From JBPRGH01 sp051418055 (GTDB lineage Bacteria; Bacteroidota; Bacteroidia; Cytophagales; Cyclobacteriaceae), in NCBI GenBank assembly GCA_051418055.1, contig JBPRGH010000136.1:25710-89709 (forward strand): a stretch of DNA of 64,000 nucleotides, read 5' to 3'. Within the stretch, counting starts at the first letter, position 1. Each line of letters starts with the position of its first letter. Of the stretch, positions 34,544-44,669 are shown in pieces. The position numbers and the translations under genes were made by a program. The notes under the pieces were generated by a model. The model was given only the letters and a program-made list of their open reading frames with translations, did not search any database and was not told where the DNA came from.

Positions 34544-37336
34544 ATGGGAGCAGAGAAGTTGAATATAGAAAATCTTGATCCAAGGCATCATATCATTATA
34601 AAAGGTGCCAGGGTTAATAATCTGAAGAATATTAATGTAGCCATTCCGCGAAATAAGCTGGTGGTGATTACCGGCTTATCGGGATCAGGGAAATCTTCCC
34701 TGGCTTTTGATACATTATTTGCCGAAGGACAGAGAATGTACGTGGAAAGCCTGAGCAGCTATGCACGGCAGTTTTTAGGAAGACTTGAAAAACCGGAAGT
34801 TGATTATATACGAGGTGTATCTCCGGCAGTAGCTATCGAACAGAAGGTAAATACCCGCAATCCACGCTCCACAGTAGGGACCACCACTGAGATCTATGAT
34901 TACCTGAAGCTATTGTTTGCCCGTATAGGAAAAACCTACTCTCCTGTGAGTAGTGAATTGGTGACAAAAGATTCGGTTACTGATGTAGTTAATAAGCTTA
35001 ACTCATTTCCGAAGGAAACAAAAGTGACTATTGCATGTCCGTTGAAGATACGAGATAAGCGCTCGATAAAGGAAGAGCTTAATATTTTGTTGAGTAAAGG
35101 TTTTACCAGAATATTAAAAGACGGAGGGGTTATATTTATTGAAGACGAGCTGCAGGAAAAAAAATTTGGAAATGATTATGAGATCTTAATAGATCGTGCC
35201 GTAACCGATCCTGATGATGAGGATACGCAGTACAGACTGGCGGATTCGATACAAACAGCATTTTTTGAAGGCGAAGGAGAGTGTACCATACATATTGCAG
35301 GGGAAGGAAACTATAAGTTTTCTGACAAATTCGAAAAGGATGGAATAAGGTTTGAAGAGCCCTCGGTCCATTTTTTCAGCTTTAATAACCCATTTGGTGC
35401 ATGCAGGACCTGTGAGGGTTTTGGAAAAATATTAGGTATCGATGAAGATCTTGTGATCCCCGATCGAAGCCTTTCCATATATGAAGGGGCCATTGCGCCA
35501 TGGAGAAGCGAAAGGATGCAGAAATGGGTGGAGCCGCTTATAAAGAATGGGATACGGTTTGATTTTCCCATACATCGTGAAGTGAATGAACTGACAAAGA
35601 AAGAATATCAGCTTCTGTGGACCGGTAATAAATATTTTGATGGCCTCAACGCCTTTTTTAAGTATCTGGAGTCTAAAACCCATAAGATCCAGTATAGAGT
35701 AATGCTTTCCCGGTATCGTGGTCGTACAGTATGTCCTGATTGTAAAGGTACCAGGTTAAGAAAAGATGCTTCGTATGTAAAAGTGGGAGATCATTCAATA
35801 ACAGACCTTGTATTAATGCCTGTCGAACAGGTACTGGATTATTTCAAAAATTTAAACCTGGAAAAGCATGAGCTAAAAATAGCTGATCGCCTAATTATAG
35901 AAATAAAGAGCAGGCTCGGATATCTTGAACAGGTTGGCCTGAGCTACCTGACCTTAAACAGATTAACCTCTTCTCTGTCAGGAGGTGAGTATCAGCGTAT
36001 AAAATTGGCTACCTCCCTTGGAAGTGCCCTTGTGGGGTCTATGTATATCCTTGATGAACCGAGTATAGGGCTCCATCCGAGAGATACGCAGCAGCTTATT
36101 AAAGTTTTAAAGCATCTGCGGGATCTTGGTAATACTGTAGTGGTGGTAGAGCATGAAGAGGAAATAATGAAGGCAGCAGATCAAATTATAGATATTGGAC
36201 CTAATGCCGGCGCTCATGGCGGTGAGCTTGTTTATCAGGGGACAATAGCTGAAATGAATGGAGATGTTTCTACTCATACCACGAGATTTTTAAAAGGAGA
36301 GGATAAAATTGATATTCCGAAATCCAGAAGGAAATGGAAAGACAGCATTACCATTCATGGAGCCAGAGAGAATAATTTAAAAAATGTTACAGTCCAATTT
36401 CCGCTGGGTGTATTAACAACAGTTACAGGAGTTTCCGGCTCAGGGAAATCCACTTTAATAAATTCTGTTTTATTTCCTGGAGTTTCAAAACTTTTAGGTT
36501 TAGGGGGAGACAGCACAGGCAAACATGATAAAATCACCGGTGATTTTCAGCAATTGAGCGGCCTGGAATATGTGAACCAGAATCCAATCGGTAAATCTTC
36601 CCGGTCAAATCCGGTTACTTATGTGAAAGCTTATGATGGCATTCGCCAGCTATTTGCCGATCAGCAGTTGAGCCATCAGCGGGGATATAAACCCTCACAT
36701 TTTTCCTTTAATGTTGATGGTGGACGATGTGATGTGTGTCAGGGAGAAGGTACTCAAAAGATTGAAATGCAGTTTATGGCTGACATCTACCTGACCTGTG
36801 AAGCCTGTAAAGGGGCTCGTTTTAAACAGGAGGTTTTAGATGTGACTTACAGGGACAAGAATATTTCGGAGGTCCTTGATCTGACTGTTGAAGAATCAAT
36901 TGAATTTTTTAAAGATATTAATTCTGTGGTTTCTAAATTGCTGCCATTATTTGAAGTAGGCCTGGGATATATCCGTTTAGGGCAATCATCAAATTCATTA
37001 AGCGGCGGGGAAGCCCAGCGTGTGAAGCTGGCCTCTTACTTAGGAAAGGGCTCTAATAAAGATAAGATGCTATTCATTTTTGATGAACCAACAACCGGGC
37101 TTCATTTCCATGACATAGATAAATTATTAACCTCTATAAATGCACTGGTTGAGCAGGGTCATTCTGTGATAATTATAGAACATAACATCGAAATTATTAA
37201 ATCTGCGGATTGGATAATAGATCTTGGCCCAGAGGGAGGAGATAAGGGCGGAAGTATCCTTTTTGAAGGCACTCCTGAAGAAATGATAAAACAGAATAAG
37301 GGTTACACAGTTAAATATCTGAAAGATAAGTTGTGA
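34544..37336 (+). CDS. uvrA: excinuclease ABC subunit UvrA
   Basis: 930 residues. Two ABC ATPase units: Walker A GLSGSGKSS (about residue 44) and GVSGSGKST (about residue 630); signature motifs LSGGEYQRIKLATSLGSAL and LSGGEAQRVKLASYLGKGS; Walker B with SMYILDEPSIGLHPRD and LFIFDEPTTGLHFHD. Zinc sites: CRTCEGFG with CPDCKGTRL, and CDVCQGEG with CEACKGARF. The first zinc module seen in E. coli between Walker A and signature domains is degenerate here (GKTYSPVSSELV lacks Cys). UvrA scans DNA for bulky lesions and loads UvrB. Confidence 0.97.
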   Translation: MGAEKLNIENLDPRHHIIIKGARVNNLKNINVAIPRNKLVVITGLSGSGKSSLAFDTLFAEGQRMYVESLSSYARQFLGRLEKPEVDYIRGVSPAVAIEQKVNTRNPRSTVGTTTEIYDYLKLLFARIGKTYSPVSSELVTKDSVTDVVNKLNSFPKETKVTIACPLKIRDKRSIKEELNILLSKGFTRILKDGGVIFIEDELQEKKFGNDYEILIDRAVTDPDDEDTQYRLADSIQTAFFEGEGECTIHIAGEGNYKFSDKFEKDGIRFEEPSVHFFSFNNPFGACRTCEGFGKILGIDEDLVIPDRSLSIYEGAIAPWRSERMQKWVEPLIKNGIRFDFPIHREVNELTKKEYQLLWTGNKYFDGLNAFFKYLESKTHKIQYRVMLSRYRGRTVCPDCKGTRLRKDASYVKVGDHSITDLVLMPVEQVLDYFKNLNLEKHELKIADRLIIEIKSRLGYLEQVGLSYLTLNRLTSSLSGGEYQRIKLATSLGSALVGSMYILDEPSIGLHPRDTQQLIKVLKHLRDLGNTVVVVEHEEEIMKAADQIIDIGPNAGAHGGELVYQGTIAEMNGDVSTHTTRFLKGEDKIDIPKSRRKWKDSITIHGARENNLKNVTVQFPLGVLTTVTGVSGSGKSTLINSVLFPGVSKLLGLGGDSTGKHDKITGDFQQLSGLEYVNQNPIGKSSRSNPVTYVKAYDGIRQLFADQQLSHQRGYKPSHFSFNVDGGRCDVCQGEGTQKIEMQFMADIYLTCEACKGARFKQEVLDVTYRDKNISEVLDLTVEESIEFFKDINSVVSKLLPLFEVGLGYIRLGQSSNSLSGGEAQRVKLASYLGKGSNKDKMLFIFDEPTTGLHFHDIDKLLTSINALVEQGHSVIIIEHNIEIIKSADWIIDLGPEGGDKGGSILFEGTPEEMIKQNKGYTVKYLKDKL

Positions 37337-37402
37337 TAAGTTACAATTATTATTTGGTATCTTTCAGTTTTAAGCACATAAATACCTAAAAATCAAATAC
37401 CT

Positions 37403-38758
37403 ATGGCCGACGTAGAATTAATTGAAAAAGTTAAACAAAAAAACCCCGGAGAACCGGAATTTCACCAGGCTGCCGAAGAAGTTATTTCCACAATTCAGCC
37501 GGTACTTGAAAAAAACCCCAAATATAGAGAGAGTAAAATGCTGGAGCGTATGCTTGAGCCAGAGCGAATGATCAGCTTTCGCATCACCTGGATGGACGAC
37601 AAGGGTGAGGTGCAGATCAACCGTGGTTACAGGGTACAAATGAATAGCGCTCTCGGCCCATATAAAGGAGGTTTAAGATTCCACCCTTCCGTATATCCGG
37701 GTATACTTAAATTTCTTGCTTTTGAGCAGACGTTTAAAAATGCATTGACAGGACTTCCTCTTGGGGGCGGAAAAGGAGGCTCTGATTTTAATCCTAAAGG
37801 AAAATCAGATGCCGAGGTAATGAGGTTCTGCCAGGCTTTTATGGATGAGCTTTATCGTCATATCGGGCATCGTACAGATGTTCCAGCAGGAGACATAGGT
37901 GTAGGCGGCAGAGAAGTTGGTTTTATGTTTGGTCAGTACAAAAAGCTTCAAAATCAGTTTACCGGTGTATTTACCGGTAAAGGTGTTGGCTGGGGTGGTA
38001 GTATCCTCAGGACCGAAGCAACCGGATATGGGCTCATTTATTTTGCACAAAACATGCTTAATAAAAGAAATGACACTATAAAAGGTAAAGTATGCTTGGT
38101 TTCCGGTTCGGGAAATGTAGCTCAACATGCCATTGAAAAAATCATTCAATTTGGAGGAAAGGCTGTAACAGCCTCTGATTCATCCGGATATATTTATGAT
38201 GAGACTGGGATTACAGTTGAAAAGCTGGAATTTATTAAGGAGTTAAAGAATAAACGCCGGGGCCGTATTAAAGAATATGCTGAAGAATTTAAAAATATCC
38301 AGTATGTAGAAAACACTCCGGACGAGAAGTTTAATCCGCTATGGGATATAAAAGCAGACTGTGCTTTCCCTTGCGCAACACAGAATGAAATTAATGCAAA
38401 AGATGCCGCGAATCTCGTGAAAAATGGAGTTTTTCTTGTTGGAGAAGGCGCAAATATGCCGCTAACATTAGAAGCTACGGAAATTATGCTGGACAATAAC
38501 GTCCTGTATTCACCGGGCAAAGCATCTAATGCGGGAGGTGTAGCTACTTCGGGGATAGAGATGATGCAGAATTATATGGGAAGCTATTGGAGCGCTGAAG
38601 AGGTAGACCAGAAGCTTCAGGGAATCATGAAAAATATTCATGATAATTGCCTTGCTGCTGCCGAGGAATATGGTAGCCCGGGTAATTATATGGCCGGGGC
38701 AAATATTGCAGGATTCCTTCAGGTTGCAAATGCCATGACTTCGCAGGGGCTTATATAG
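37403..38758 (+). CDS. gdhA: NADP-type glutamate dehydrogenase
   Basis: 451 residues, hexameric-type family length. MNSALGPYKGGLRFHPSVYP and LTGLPLGGGKGGSDFNPKGK hold the catalytic Lys; the Rossmann part has VCLVSGSGNVAQHAIEKIIQ; DCAFPCATQNEINAKDA and GVATSGIEMMQNY follow. It makes glutamate from 2-oxoglutarate and ammonium, the usual ammonium assimilation enzyme in this phylum. It stands alone after uvrA and is closed by a strong terminator. Confidence 0.96.
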   Translation: MADVELIEKVKQKNPGEPEFHQAAEEVISTIQPVLEKNPKYRESKMLERMLEPERMISFRITWMDDKGEVQINRGYRVQMNSALGPYKGGLRFHPSVYPGILKFLAFEQTFKNALTGLPLGGGKGGSDFNPKGKSDAEVMRFCQAFMDELYRHIGHRTDVPAGDIGVGGREVGFMFGQYKKLQNQFTGVFTGKGVGWGGSILRTEATGYGLIYFAQNMLNKRNDTIKGKVCLVSGSGNVAQHAIEKIIQFGGKAVTASDSSGYIYDETGITVEKLEFIKELKNKRRGRIKEYAEEFKNIQYVENTPDEKFNPLWDIKADCAFPCATQNEINAKDAANLVKNGVFLVGEGANMPLTLEATEIMLDNNVLYSPGKASNAGGVATSGIEMMQNYMGSYWSAEEVDQKLQGIMKNIHDNCLAAAEEYGSPGNYMAGANIAGFLQVANAMTSQGLI

Positions 38759-38777
38759 TTATATTTTTGAAATATTT

Positions 38778-38821
38778 AAAAAGCTGATGATTCTTACATA
38801 AATAAATCATCAGCTTTTTTT
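38778..38821 (+). terminator. strong rho-independent terminator of gdhA
   Basis: A perfect 15-pair stem: AAAAAGCTGATGATT (38778-38792) and AATCATCAGCTTTTT (38805-38819) with a 12-base loop and T-run to 38821; it will also act on the opposite strand. Confidence 0.92.
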
Positions 38822-38877
38822 GTTATTAATATATTCGGCGGTTAACTAACTTGCTATTCGCTTTGTATTTTTAAATT

Positions 38878-41499
38878 ATGAATAAGCTATTTCTTTCTCT
38901 GATTTTGTTATTCCTGCAGTTTTCATCAGGAATATGCCAAACGGGGGACTACTATATTACCCATCATACACCTAATGGAAATGCCGATCCATCATCTAAT
39001 TTTAGTATGGTACAGCACCCTAATGGAATTCTTTCTTTTGCTAACAGGAGTGGAATCCTTCAGTTTGACGGCAAAAATTGGGAAATTTTTGGTTCTAAAG
39101 GAACTCCGCTGGATTTAATTGCTGCAAAGGATGGAGTTTATGCTGCGGGTATTTTTGGAGTAGGCTTTTATTCTTATAACGACCCTGAGCACTTCTTCAC
39201 TTTACATGATGATCGTGCATTATCCGGTGTTAACCAGATAGAATTATTTAATGATACGCTTATAGGTCTATCATCTGATAATCTCTTTATTTTTTCTGCC
39301 TCAGAGAAAAAGTTGCTAAAATCTTTAACAATCGAGCTGAGTTTCTTTCAAAAGATACTGGTATTGGACAAGAAACCTTTAATTGTTACATCAAAAGGTA
39401 ATTATTGGCTTGAGAATGGAAAACTGGCTTTTGCTGATGATGTGCCGGATAAAAACCTCGCTTTTTCCCTTGTGGTTGAGGAAGATACTATACTCGGGAC
39501 TACAGATGGCCAACTCTTTAAAAAGGAAGTTAGTAATTGGATACCCATTGATCTTAACATGGACTTTTTTAAAGGTGATTTTCTAAATCTTTCCTTTTCG
39601 GAAGGTATTTCTGTAGGCAATGGAATAATAGCCATTTCATCAGTAAATGAAGGAGTACTTATAATTGACTATAAATCAAAAAAATTAAAGAGTGCAGTAA
39701 ATCAGCATAATGGCCTTTCTGACAATGAGATTTTCTTTATCTCCTCAGATAGAGAAGGAGGAATATGGGTCGGCCATGCTTTTGGCTTAAGCCGGATCGA
39801 TATTAATCTTCCATATGGAGTTTATGAAAATTTCCCGGGACTGGAGGGGAATTTACAGGTAGTAGTATCCCATAAGGATAATATTTTTGTAGGCACCAGC
39901 ACAGGTTTATACAAGCTTGATCAGATAAAAGATTACGAGGATGTAACCTATTTTGTTAAAAAGAAAAAGAACAAAGAGAAAGCCGCGAAAGATACACAAA
40001 ACACCAAAGGATTGTTTGATTTCCTGAAAAGGAAACAGCAAAAAGAAGAGTCTCCATTGGATAGTTTACAGCCCGATTATACTCTGGAGAAGAGAATTGA
40101 GAAGAGGTTAGCAAGTGTAGATTATGTTTTTAAAAAAATTGAGCAAATAGATAGTAAAGTCATCCAATTATTATCAGTAAAGGATGAGCTCTTAGTAGTG
40201 ACATTAAATGGTCTGTTTTTGCTTAGGGGGGAGGAAATAAATTTAATTACCGCTAAGCCTGTAAAATTTGCCTGGATTGATAAGGATGCTAAACTAGTTA
40301 TTGCCAACACCTATAGCGGTGAGTTATTAACATTTGAAAAAAATAAACTTAATGAATGGCAACAGGCATCACATTTTGCCGGTTATCAGGATTTCCTTCT
40401 GGATATTTATCAGGATTCAAAAAGCAGGATCTGGTTTGTTTCCGCTGAGGAAGTTTATTGGCTTACATTTTCCGAAGGTGAAATCATTCCCGGAGCAGAG
40501 TTATCTTTTACCAATTCTTATTTACATCCTACCTATGTTTTTGAAAATTCAGAAGGGGAAATTATAGTTAAAAATAAAGAGGGTGTATTCGTTTATGATG
40601 AATTCAATAAACGTCTGATCTATCGTCGAGAACCCCTGACACAAAAATTTATAAAGACTAATAATGAGCTTTGGGAGTTTAAGGGAGATCGATGGAGAAA
40701 CTCTAAAGGTTTTGAAAATAAGTGGCTTAATGTACTTGATGATGTATCATACATTGATTTGGATGAGGATCAAAGTATATATTTAATTTCCGGAGCAAAT
40801 CAATTATTAAAGATATCTCCAAATCAAAATGACCCTCAGGCAAAGCCTCAGTATCCCATTGTTGTGAAGTCAATAAAAGATAACGGAGAGGAGGTTACTT
40901 TAGAAAAGACATTGCGCTTTATACAAAGACAAAGTGATCTCACTTTTGAAATTATCCAACCCGAGTATAGTGGAATAATCGATGTGAAATATCAATATCG
41001 GATTAAAGGCCTCTCAGATGGCTGGTCTCCCTGGGCAGGTGATAATAATATAATATTTCTCCCATTTGTACCGGAGGGTTCTTACAAGCTTGAAATAAGG
41101 AGCAAAAATGATTTTGGATTCGTGCAAAAGCTTTCTGCGATACCTTTTGAAGTAGTACCACCATATTGGCAGAGGCCATGGTTTTATGCATTCGAATTCA
41201 CAATATTGGCTATACTTCTTTTTGTAACTATTCATTTAAACCATAATGCCCCACGTTATCAGCTTTTTAATAAGCTTTTGGCTTTTCTTACTTTAATTTT
41301 AATTATTGAATTTATCCAGGTGTCAGCCGAATCAAAATTCCCATCAGATTTTTCACCTGTTGTTGCTTTTTTTATTCAGGTGGTAATTGCCTTTATTGTT
41401 TTACCAGTAGAGGGTTTCCTGAGAAAGGTGATTATGCGCGATAAAAAGATATCTTTTAAAAGCTTATTTATAAGAGGTAAAAAATCAAAAATTTATTGA
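38878..41499 (+). CDS. beta-propeller / Y_Y_Y sensor protein with terminal membrane helices, no kinase
   Basis: 873 residues. Signal peptide (MNKLFLSLILLFLQFSSGIC), a large propeller region (to about residue 660; for example GLSDNEIFFISSDREGGIWV and DNIFVGTSTGLYKL), a Y_Y_Y domain (SDLTFEIIQPEYSG, IKGLSDGWSPW), then about three membrane helices (FEFTILAILLFVTIHL, NKLLAFLTLILIIEFIQ, PVVAFFIQVVIAFIVLPVE) and a basic tail. In the well-known hybrid two-component sensors this is the extracellular half, but here there is no HisKA, ATPase, receiver or HTH domain after the membrane part. It may pass its signal to a partner protein. It overlaps the convergent MG2-like gene by 7 bases. Confidence 0.82.
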   Translation: MNKLFLSLILLFLQFSSGICQTGDYYITHHTPNGNADPSSNFSMVQHPNGILSFANRSGILQFDGKNWEIFGSKGTPLDLIAAKDGVYAAGIFGVGFYSYNDPEHFFTLHDDRALSGVNQIELFNDTLIGLSSDNLFIFSASEKKLLKSLTIELSFFQKILVLDKKPLIVTSKGNYWLENGKLAFADDVPDKNLAFSLVVEEDTILGTTDGQLFKKEVSNWIPIDLNMDFFKGDFLNLSFSEGISVGNGIIAISSVNEGVLIIDYKSKKLKSAVNQHNGLSDNEIFFISSDREGGIWVGHAFGLSRIDINLPYGVYENFPGLEGNLQVVVSHKDNIFVGTSTGLYKLDQIKDYEDVTYFVKKKKNKEKAAKDTQNTKGLFDFLKRKQQKEESPLDSLQPDYTLEKRIEKRLASVDYVFKKIEQIDSKVIQLLSVKDELLVVTLNGLFLLRGEEINLITAKPVKFAWIDKDAKLVIANTYSGELLTFEKNKLNEWQQASHFAGYQDFLLDIYQDSKSRIWFVSAEEVYWLTFSEGEIIPGAELSFTNSYLHPTYVFENSEGEIIVKNKEGVFVYDEFNKRLIYRREPLTQKFIKTNNELWEFKGDRWRNSKGFENKWLNVLDDVSYIDLDEDQSIYLISGANQLLKISPNQNDPQAKPQYPIVVKSIKDNGEEVTLEKTLRFIQRQSDLTFEIIQPEYSGIIDVKYQYRIKGLSDGWSPWAGDNNIIFLPFVPEGSYKLEIRSKNDFGFVQKLSAIPFEVVPPYWQRPWFYAFEFTILAILLFVTIHLNHNAPRYQLFNKLLAFLTLILIIEFIQVSAESKFPSDFSPVVAFFIQVVIAFIVLPVEGFLRKVIMRDKKISFKSLFIRGKKSKIY

Positions 41500-43565
41500 A
41501 CAGAATATGTTGCAGTATACTCATTAACCTCACCTTTCTTAGTAATACGTAAAATCCTAAATGTATAATTTGAATTAATGTCGCTATTTCTGATTTTTAA
41601 TTGATTGCCCGGAGCTACTGTAGGGTTCCATAATAATTTCTCCCTTAAATCCGGGAAGTTATCTGAGGTATAGTTTTTATCAGCGACATCGTTTCCCGAT
41701 AAAACTAACCAGCCTTTGACCTCATCTTTTAAAGGATTCTCAGCGCCATCTGCAAGTGTAAAAGATATTACCCCGTTTAACCCATATAATCCAAATTGCC
41801 TTACAGTTTTTATGCTGTTTCTAATCTCCACTTTTTCAATAAATTTTGGGTCAGTTGAAATAATTTCCTCAAAATCAAAAGTTGGGATATTGTTTATTAA
41901 AATCAGCGGGGCGCCTTCATATATATAGCTACTACCAAAAGGAAAAAGCCTTAATTCTTTTCTGCCTTCAACAGTTTTTATTGCAGTTTTAGGAATCAAC
42001 TCTCTGATGAGCCTTTCTGTGGTAGGGGGTATATTAAAATTATTTAACTCCACTACATAATCAGCAGGTTTTAATAAAAGACCCTCTTTTTGATCAGGTG
42101 CATAGGAAGTGATCACTTGCTGTCTTTTTTGGTGATTGGAGAATTTATTTAATAGCTCTTCATCAACTATTAGTCCCTGTTTGATTGCAGGATAATTATT
42201 TGATCTTTCTTTCCTTTTTAAATTTAATTTTTCTAATCTGTTTCCTCTCTCATCAAATAGATATACCAGCACTGGTGTTTCACCTGCAGGAATTTTGTTT
42301 TGTACTTCCATTACTCCTTTATAATCTTCACAGTATATATCAAGAGATTTTAGATGGTTAACCAGAAAGAATGAAATTCTGTAAAACCTGTTTTCATAAG
42401 AACAAAGGGGAGAAAAATCATCTATTTTTTCAGGCGCATAAAATTCACCCGGATTGTAAAAGTAGAGATAAGGAGTGGTGAAGTCGGCAGGATGTAAATC
42501 TGCAATTCGTTGATTAAAATAAAAATCCTTATAAAAAGAGGCTGATTGTGCCCCGCCCGTTTCATTCACATCCACTAGTATAAGATCATCATGGCTTGCA
42601 GCATCTAAATTAAAAGATATACTGTCTCTCTTAGCATAACTATTAGAAATAGGAACTGCGGAGGTTAAGGTCTTTGGATGATTTAACACGAGCTTTCTCT
42701 GAACAATTTTTTTCTTTGAATCAGTTAAATTAAATTCTAATACACCATTTGGAAAGGTGGCTTTTGGCAAGCGTAACTGAACACCTGGAGATATCATTTC
42801 AGTAAAAATTGTAGAGCCTTCATGACTGACGGATAAGAAAAGCTTTTCTTTAGTTGTAAATGAGGAGGTATTTAAACTGTAGGATTTATCATCAGACGAA
42901 AGTTCCATATAAGGATATGCTGATGAGTCAGCCTTTAATATAAGTTTTGTTTCCCCGAAAATGATTGTATAATACTGCTCATTGATTGGTTTAAAAGTAT
43001 ATTGAACGATGCCGTTTACATCTGTTTTCAAATACGAGAGGATAGAATCATTTTCATTGCGGATGGAACCTAAAGCCTCAATTCCTGCCTGGTCTTCATT
43101 TAGGACTTTTATATAAATGTTATTTATTCTATCGCTTACTAATTTTTTGGTTTCTAAGACAGCTTTAATTTCAGCGACATCTTTCTTTATTGAGGCCGGT
43201 TGTTTATTTGGATTATAGATCTTAATGCGTTTAACTGCAGGCTTTACATTTTCTGCATATGTTATTATTCTATAAATTCCGGAACTAAGAGAGTCAGGGA
43301 CAGGAAAATTATAATAATTATTACTCTGATGATTAATGGCTGCAGAATGAACAACTTGTCCCGTGTGTGCCACTATATCAAGATTGAGTGAAATCAAAGA
43401 TTGTACAGGCTGCATCTTTTGATAATCCACTACCCACACTCCAATATTTATTTTTTCCTCTGCAAAATAAGTGGTTTTATCTGTGAGGATATAAAAAGAT
43501 TTTGTCTGAGCAGTTGATACCAGAGAGGCAGCGCAAAATAAGATCAATAAAAAAGATATTCTCAT
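41493..43565 (-). CDS. exported MG2-like / TonB plug-like domain protein
   Basis: About 690 residues from ATG 43565, which overlaps the DUF4249 stop as ATGA (a GTG 6 bases upstream is an alternative). After a signal peptide (RISFLLILFCAASLVSTAQ) comes a macroglobulin MG2-like domain (SFYILTDKTTYFAEEKINIG, GIYRIITYAENVKP), middle beta domains, and near the C terminus a plug-like stretch: YIYEGAPLILINNIPTFDFE, EKVEIRNSIKTVRQFGLYGL and NGVISFTLADG. That is the plug motif of TonB receptors without a beta barrel. Function unknown; probably works at the outer membrane with the neighbouring lipoprotein and receptor. Confidence 0.75.
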   Translation of the reverse strand: MRISFLLILFCAASLVSTAQTKSFYILTDKTTYFAEEKINIGVWVVDYQKMQPVQSLISLNLDIVAHTGQVVHSAAINHQSNNYYNFPVPDSLSSGIYRIITYAENVKPAVKRIKIYNPNKQPASIKKDVAEIKAVLETKKLVSDRINNIYIKVLNEDQAGIEALGSIRNENDSILSYLKTDVNGIVQYTFKPINEQYYTIIFGETKLILKADSSAYPYMELSSDDKSYSLNTSSFTTKEKLFLSVSHEGSTIFTEMISPGVQLRLPKATFPNGVLEFNLTDSKKKIVQRKLVLNHPKTLTSAVPISNSYAKRDSISFNLDAASHDDLILVDVNETGGAQSASFYKDFYFNQRIADLHPADFTTPYLYFYNPGEFYAPEKIDDFSPLCSYENRFYRISFFLVNHLKSLDIYCEDYKGVMEVQNKIPAGETPVLVYLFDERGNRLEKLNLKRKERSNNYPAIKQGLIVDEELLNKFSNHQKRQQVITSYAPDQKEGLLLKPADYVVELNNFNIPPTTERLIRELIPKTAIKTVEGRKELRLFPFGSSYIYEGAPLILINNIPTFDFEEIISTDPKFIEKVEIRNSIKTVRQFGLYGLNGVISFTLADGAENPLKDEVKGWLVLSGNDVADKNYTSDNFPDLREKLLWNPTVAPGNQLKIRNSDINSNYTFRILRITKKGEVNEYTATYSVQ

Positions 43566-44650
43566 CGCCACCAGAAAGGTTTAGTATTAGTTATAATGTT
43601 TCCTCCGCTTCTATATTTGAGGCAATTAAGACACTCCGGCTCTGGAAAAGCAGGAAAACCCGGTGGAGGAATACATGGGTCATCATAGGAAACACGGTAA
43701 GAAAGATCATCTAAACTAAAATACCACCTTTGAACCTTTTCATCTAAAACCTGGAAATATCCCACTGCCTCTTCATTATTATTAATAGGTGTAATATTAC
43801 TTCTTATATTATATGGAGGTGGATCAAATATACTTCCTCTTTCTCCCTGAAGTTTCAGGTCTTGCCAGAACTGGAAATTATCTTCACTCATGGAATGCTG
43901 TTTTATAAAAACAGAAAATTCATGTTTAATTCGCGTATTAGATGTTTCTATGAAGAAAAGATCCTGTTTATAGCCGCCAACACGATCCTCCTTTAAGATT
44001 ATTTCATCAAAATAATGATCACTGGTAACCCAGCAGGTTTTGTAAAGACTGTTATCACTGGCACGGCTGGCTACATAAATCCAGGACGGAGTTAATTCCC
44101 ATCTATAAAAAAGTTTGCCCTTATCATTTTCGGGTATTGCAATTTTAACGTCCACTCCTTTAACTGTTACCAAAGTAGACACACCATTAACATCAATGAA
44201 TCTATTATATTCTACCTCTTCGAAAGTAACTTCCCCCATACCCGGGGCTGGTTTTACTTCTTCAAAACCTGATTCAAATTGTTTCCCATCAGGGAGGGTG
44301 ATAATTAATTTATATTTTTTTCCAGGCTCAGCTTTAAAATCCATGTCGTAAAGAAAATAAACACCACCCTGGATTGATTCCTGATAGTTCCACATATTTC
44401 CTTCAAGATCAACTAGCATCACAAATGCCCCACTTGCAGCTAGGTCTTTTTCATTTGAAACCGGGCTTGTCCATGATAATTTTACATTAAAAAGTTGTGG
44501 CTCAATGGGATAAGAACTTAATTCCCTATATGAAAGGGTTGATATATATCCCTGCACAACCAGTTTTGGTTCTTCATTAGATGTATCAAACTCTATAGGC
44601 TCAATACAAGCCATAAGAAAGAGTAATATGATGAAGGATATTTTTTTCAT
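43562..44650 (-). CDS. DUF4249 lipoprotein (copy A)
   Basis: 362 residues with lipoprotein signal MKKISFIILLFLMAC. The body has the DUF4249 pattern: IEPIEFDTSNEEPKLVVQGY after the lipidated Cys, then a beta-sandwich-like region (FKAEPGKKYKLIITLPDGKQ), LFYRWELTPSWIYVASRASD and a C terminus with Cys pair and WWR (CLNCLKYRSGG then KPFWWR). DUF4249 lipoproteins occur with TonB receptors and are thought to play a SusD-like surface role; ligand unknown. It starts 19 bases after the receptor gene ends on the same strand. Confidence 0.88.
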   Translation of the reverse strand: MKKISFIILLFLMACIEPIEFDTSNEEPKLVVQGYISTLSYRELSSYPIEPQLFNVKLSWTSPVSNEKDLAASGAFVMLVDLEGNMWNYQESIQGGVYFLYDMDFKAEPGKKYKLIITLPDGKQFESGFEEVKPAPGMGEVTFEEVEYNRFIDVNGVSTLVTVKGVDVKIAIPENDKGKLFYRWELTPSWIYVASRASDNSLYKTCWVTSDHYFDEIILKEDRVGGYKQDLFFIETSNTRIKHEFSVFIKQHSMSEDNFQFWQDLKLQGERGSIFDPPPYNIRSNITPINNNEEAVGYFQVLDEKVQRWYFSLDDLSYRVSYDDPCIPPPGFPAFPEPECLNCLKYRSGGNIITNTKPFWWR

Positions 44651-44669
44651 TTATCTATAAAATCCACAG

